A stretch of 61,828 nucleotides of DNA, taken from positions 1 to 61,828 of the forward strand of contig JAEDDH010000022.1 in the NCBI GenBank assembly GCA_016293845.1, read 5' to 3'. The stretch comes from Bacteroidales bacterium. GTDB lineage: Bacteria; Bacteroidota; Bacteroidia; Bacteroidales; UBA3824. The translations under genes and the position numbers were made by a program. Numbering within the stretch: position 1 is the first letter of the stretch; every line of letters begins with the position of its first letter. The notes below the pieces were generated by a model that was given only the letters and a program-made list of their open reading frames with translations, searched no databases and was not told the DNA's origin. This document shows, piece by piece, positions 59,302 to 61,828 of this stretch.

Positions 59302-61764
59302 ATGAAAGAGGACAAAAAGTCGGGAAGAATTGGGATTGTGATGAACAGTCCCGACAGTATGACAACAATGATTCAGTTGCCCGACACCGACGCGCCGTTC
59401 GAAATAGATTGGGTTCAAACCATCGGCGAAAAGATTTACATTCTTCCGTTGCGCAACAATACGCTTTTTCCACAGATAATTATGCCTATTCAGGCCGATC
59501 GCAAAAAATCTGTGGAACTCATCAAAAAGGCTTACCGCGAGGATTTGCTCATTGCCACCGTTACACAAAAAAATCCCGCCATCGACGAACCTACATACAA
59601 CGATATGTACCGCATTGGCACTATCGTAAAAGTAATAAAATTTTATGAGTTGCCCGACGGAAGCATCACCTGTTTGATACATTCGTTGGAGCGTGTAAAA
59701 ATCACTGGCGACCGTTCCGATGAGTTTCTTGCCGCTGCCTACAAGGTGGTTAACACTGTTTTCCCTAAAAAAGGCGACTCTGAATTTGAAGCCCTCGTTA
59801 CATCTATCAAGGATAAATCTGTTGAATTTGTTTCGCAAAGCACCGAAATGCAGTCTGACGCCGTGTTTGCGATCAAAAACATTGCAAGCCCGGGATTTCT
59901 CATCAACTTTGTGGCGTCGAACATTCCTTTGGAGGCATCCGACAAGATGAAACTCCTATCTATCAACGACCTCAAAAAACGTGGAATGGAGTTGCTGAGC
60001 TTTCTTACCCTCGAACTCCAAAAATTCAAACTCCGCGACGACATTCAAGACAAGGTTAAGCGCGAAATGGACAAGCAGCAGCGCGACTATTTTCTCAATC
60101 AGCAGATTAAGACCATTCAAAACGAACTTGGCGAAAACCCCAACGACGAGGAAATCAAAAACCTCGAAACCAAAGCCGAGAAGAAAAAATGGCCCGAAGC
60201 TGCTGCCGAAGCATTCAAAAAGGAACTCGCCCGCTTAAAAACCGTTCATCCGCAATCGCCTGATTATTCTATACAACTTACATATTTACAAACACTTGTA
60301 GACCTTCCTTGGAACGAATGTTCTGCCGACGATTTCGACATCAAAGAGGCGCAGAAAATTCTCGATTCCGACCACTACGGTCTCGAAAAAGTAAAGGAAC
60401 GTATACTTGAATATCTTGCCGTAATAAAACTAAAAGGCGACATCAAATCGCCGATACTCTGCCTTTTTGGCCCTCCCGGTGTGGGCAAAACCTCGCTCGG
60501 ACGAAGCATTGCACGCGCTCTCAACCGCAAATATGTGCGCATTTCGCTCGGTGGTTTGCACGACGAGGCCGAAATACGTGGTCACCGTCGCACTTACATC
60601 GGCGCTATGCCCGGACGTATATTGCAGAGTATCAACAAGGCAGGCACATCAAACCCCGTGTTTGTGCTTGACGAAATCGACAAAGTGTCAAACGATTTTC
60701 GTGGCGACCCAGCGGCTGCTCTTTTAGAGGTGCTCGACCCCGAACAAAATTTTGAATTTCACGACAACTATCTCGACCTTGACTACGACCTTTCAAAGGT
60801 AATGTTCATAGCCACATCCAATTCGCTATCAACTATCAACCCCGCACTGTTAGACCGTATGGAAATTATCAACGTGTCGGGATACGTTACCGAGGAAAAA
60901 ATCGAGATTGCTCGCAAGTACTTGATACCCAAAATTGTAAAAGATCACGGCATTGCCAAAGAAAACCTCAAAATGACTACACCCGTGCTCACCACGCTTA
61001 TCAATCAATATACACGCGAATCGGGTGTGCGTGAGTTAAACAACGTGCTTTCGTCGCTTGCCCGCAAGGCAGCCGTCAAAATTGCATCCAACGAAAATAC
61101 GCCCTCGCTCACCGAAAAAGAGATAGAAAAACAACTCGGCATACCCAAGTATCTCCACGAGGAATACCACACCAACGATATTCCCGGCGTGGTGGTAGGC
61201 TTGGCGTGGACAGCCGCAGGGGGCGAAATTCTCTATGTAGAATCGAGCCTCAGCCGTGGCAACGGAGGATTGTCGCTCACAGGCAACCTCGGTAACGTGA
61301 TGAAAGAGAGCGCCGAAATTGCCCTTCAATATGTAAAATCAAACGCCGAAAAACTTGGTATCGACATTAGTATGTTCAAGGCGTTCAACGTTCACCTGCA
61401 CGTACCCGAAGGCGCAGTGCCCAAAGACGGACCAAGTGCAGGCATCACAATGTTCACTTGCTTTGCCTCGCTATTTACGCAACGCGCCGTAAAACCTTTT
61501 GTGGCAATGACTGGCGAACTCACCCTCTCAGGACGCGTTCTCCCCGTTGGCGGCATCAAGGAGAAAATTCTCGCAGCCAAACGCGCCGGCATCAAAACAA
61601 TCTTTATGTCGGTAGAAAACAAACGCGACATTGAAGAAATCAACGAACTCTACATCCGCGGATTAGAATTTATTTACGTAAGCACAGCAATGGAACTTGT
61701 TCCGCTTGTTTTGCAGCCCAATCAGGTAAAAGACCCAGTAAAACTACCCAAAAATTCAAAATAA
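59302..61764 (+). CDS. lon: Lon ATP-dependent protease
   Basis: An 820-aa AAA+ serine protease that degrades misfolded and regulatory proteins. LON substrate-binding domain (~40-240; IYILPLRNNTLFPQIIMPIQ), helical domain, AAA+ domain with Walker A FGPPGVGKTSLG (~389) and FVLDEIDKVS, and the protease domain with Ser711 in KDGPSAGITMF and Lys ~754 in GGIKEKILAAKRAGIKT forming the Ser-Lys dyad. The start at 59302 includes a ~15-residue extension before the conserved part, as in related Bacteroidota Lon proteins. Confidence 0.97.
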   Translation: MKEDKKSGRIGIVMNSPDSMTTMIQLPDTDAPFEIDWVQTIGEKIYILPLRNNTLFPQIIMPIQADRKKSVELIKKAYREDLLIATVTQKNPAIDEPTYNDMYRIGTIVKVIKFYELPDGSITCLIHSLERVKITGDRSDEFLAAAYKVVNTVFPKKGDSEFEALVTSIKDKSVEFVSQSTEMQSDAVFAIKNIASPGFLINFVASNIPLEASDKMKLLSINDLKKRGMELLSFLTLELQKFKLRDDIQDKVKREMDKQQRDYFLNQQIKTIQNELGENPNDEEIKNLETKAEKKKWPEAAAEAFKKELARLKTVHPQSPDYSIQLTYLQTLVDLPWNECSADDFDIKEAQKILDSDHYGLEKVKERILEYLAVIKLKGDIKSPILCLFGPPGVGKTSLGRSIARALNRKYVRISLGGLHDEAEIRGHRRTYIGAMPGRILQSINKAGTSNPVFVLDEIDKVSNDFRGDPAAALLEVLDPEQNFEFHDNYLDLDYDLSKVMFIATSNSLSTINPALLDRMEIINVSGYVTEEKIEIARKYLIPKIVKDHGIAKENLKMTTPVLTTLINQYTRESGVRELNNVLSSLARKAAVKIASNENTPSLTEKEIEKQLGIPKYLHEEYHTNDIPGVVVGLAWTAAGGEILYVESSLSRGNGGLSLTGNLGNVMKESAEIALQYVKSNAEKLGIDISMFKAFNVHLHVPEGAVPKDGPSAGITMFTCFASLFTQRAVKPFVAMTGELTLSGRVLPVGGIKEKILAAKRAGIKTIFMSVENKRDIEEINELYIRGLEFIYVSTAMELVPLVLQPNQVKDPVKLPKNSK

Positions 61765-61769
61765 TATTT

Positions 61770-61777
61770 TATATTTG
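61770..61777 (+). promoter_or_regulatory. -7 element of the partial gene at the right edge
   Basis: TATATTTG, 24 nt before the ATG at 61801. Confidence 0.5.
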
Positions 61778-61800
61778 CGAAGAATATTAAAGTGCAGAAT

Positions 61801-61828
61801 ATGGCAAACTACATCAGATTCGATTGGG
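61801..61828 (+). CDS. Partial gene, probable Rpn/PD-(D/E)XK family protein
   Basis: Only MANYIRFDW and part of the next codon are visible. The start YIRFDWA-type is characteristic of the Rpn-like PD-(D/E)XK nuclease-family 'transposase' proteins numerous in Bacteroidales, but nine residues cannot prove it. Confidence 0.35.

Overview
The window reads as a chromosomal stretch of a Bacteroidota bacterium, most likely Bacteroidales. The evidence is in the sequence: AT-rich intergenic DNA; promoters of the TTTG-N19/20-TAnnTTTG type and no clear Shine-Dalgarno sites; large secreted proteins ending in type IX secretion (T9SS) sorting domains; PorT-like outer-membrane barrels; an S46 dipeptidyl-peptidase; a type B ribosomal protein L31; and a SusD/TonB-era style of lipoprotein signal. 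No rRNA, tRNA, CRISPR array or complete insertion sequence was recognised.

Layout. 0-4.7 kb: surface proteins (partial secreted protein, lipoprotein, 1043-aa T9SS adhesin-like protein). 4.7-24.6 kb: mostly housekeeping genes (dxs, two outer-membrane barrels, PASTA protein/RluD block, transketolase, RNase HI, YqeY, SpoU methylase, twin-ATPase ABC protein, YihY), then a surface-glycan block with a GT10 fucosyltransferase facing a four-gene operon of class V aminotransferase, nucleotidyltransferase, LicD and CDP-glycerol-type phosphotransferase. 24.7-31.8 kb: a gutted MFS gene, two ATPase/nuclease-fold accessory genes and the sulfur genes metY and cysK, which share promoter and leader sequence. 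31.9-37.6 kb: LTA-synthase-like phosphotransferase, hisIE, DPP11-like peptidase, a small lipoprotein and recX. 37.6-45.4 kb: one signalling operon, consisting of a hybrid NarX-type kinase, a REC-REC protein without output domain, CheA, CheW and a chemoreceptor, followed tail-to-tail by a chemoreceptor pseudogene.

45.9-57.6 kb is an accessory and decaying region. Remnants of a sugar-acid/L-fucose catabolic set (amidohydrolase, zinc alcohol dehydrogenase, FucP-type permease, tagaturonate reductase, altronate dehydratase) carry stop codons, frameshifts, truncation or an internal deletion, while one aldo-keto reductase remains intact. Embedded in it at 48.4-51.5 kb is the most interesting unit: a compact RiPP-like operon. 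It has a 50-aa precursor with a CC-x-C core, a radical SAM/SPASM maturase with an N-terminal PqqD-like region, a strong terminator hairpin between precursor and maturase, a small protein with a defective P-loop, and upstream an XRE-type regulator preceded by a ~240-nt structured RNA that can form mutually exclusive terminator and anti-terminator folds. 57.7-61.8 kb returns to housekeeping (rpmE2, GlmU-like protein, lon), ending in the first codons of a probable Rpn/PD-(D/E)XK protein.

A recurrent pattern is genes that keep their two ends but have lost the middle (response regulator, MFS transporter, chemoreceptor, AlbA-type ATPase, FucP-type permease), indicating active gene decay by internal deletion alongside single-base frameshifts in A/G runs.
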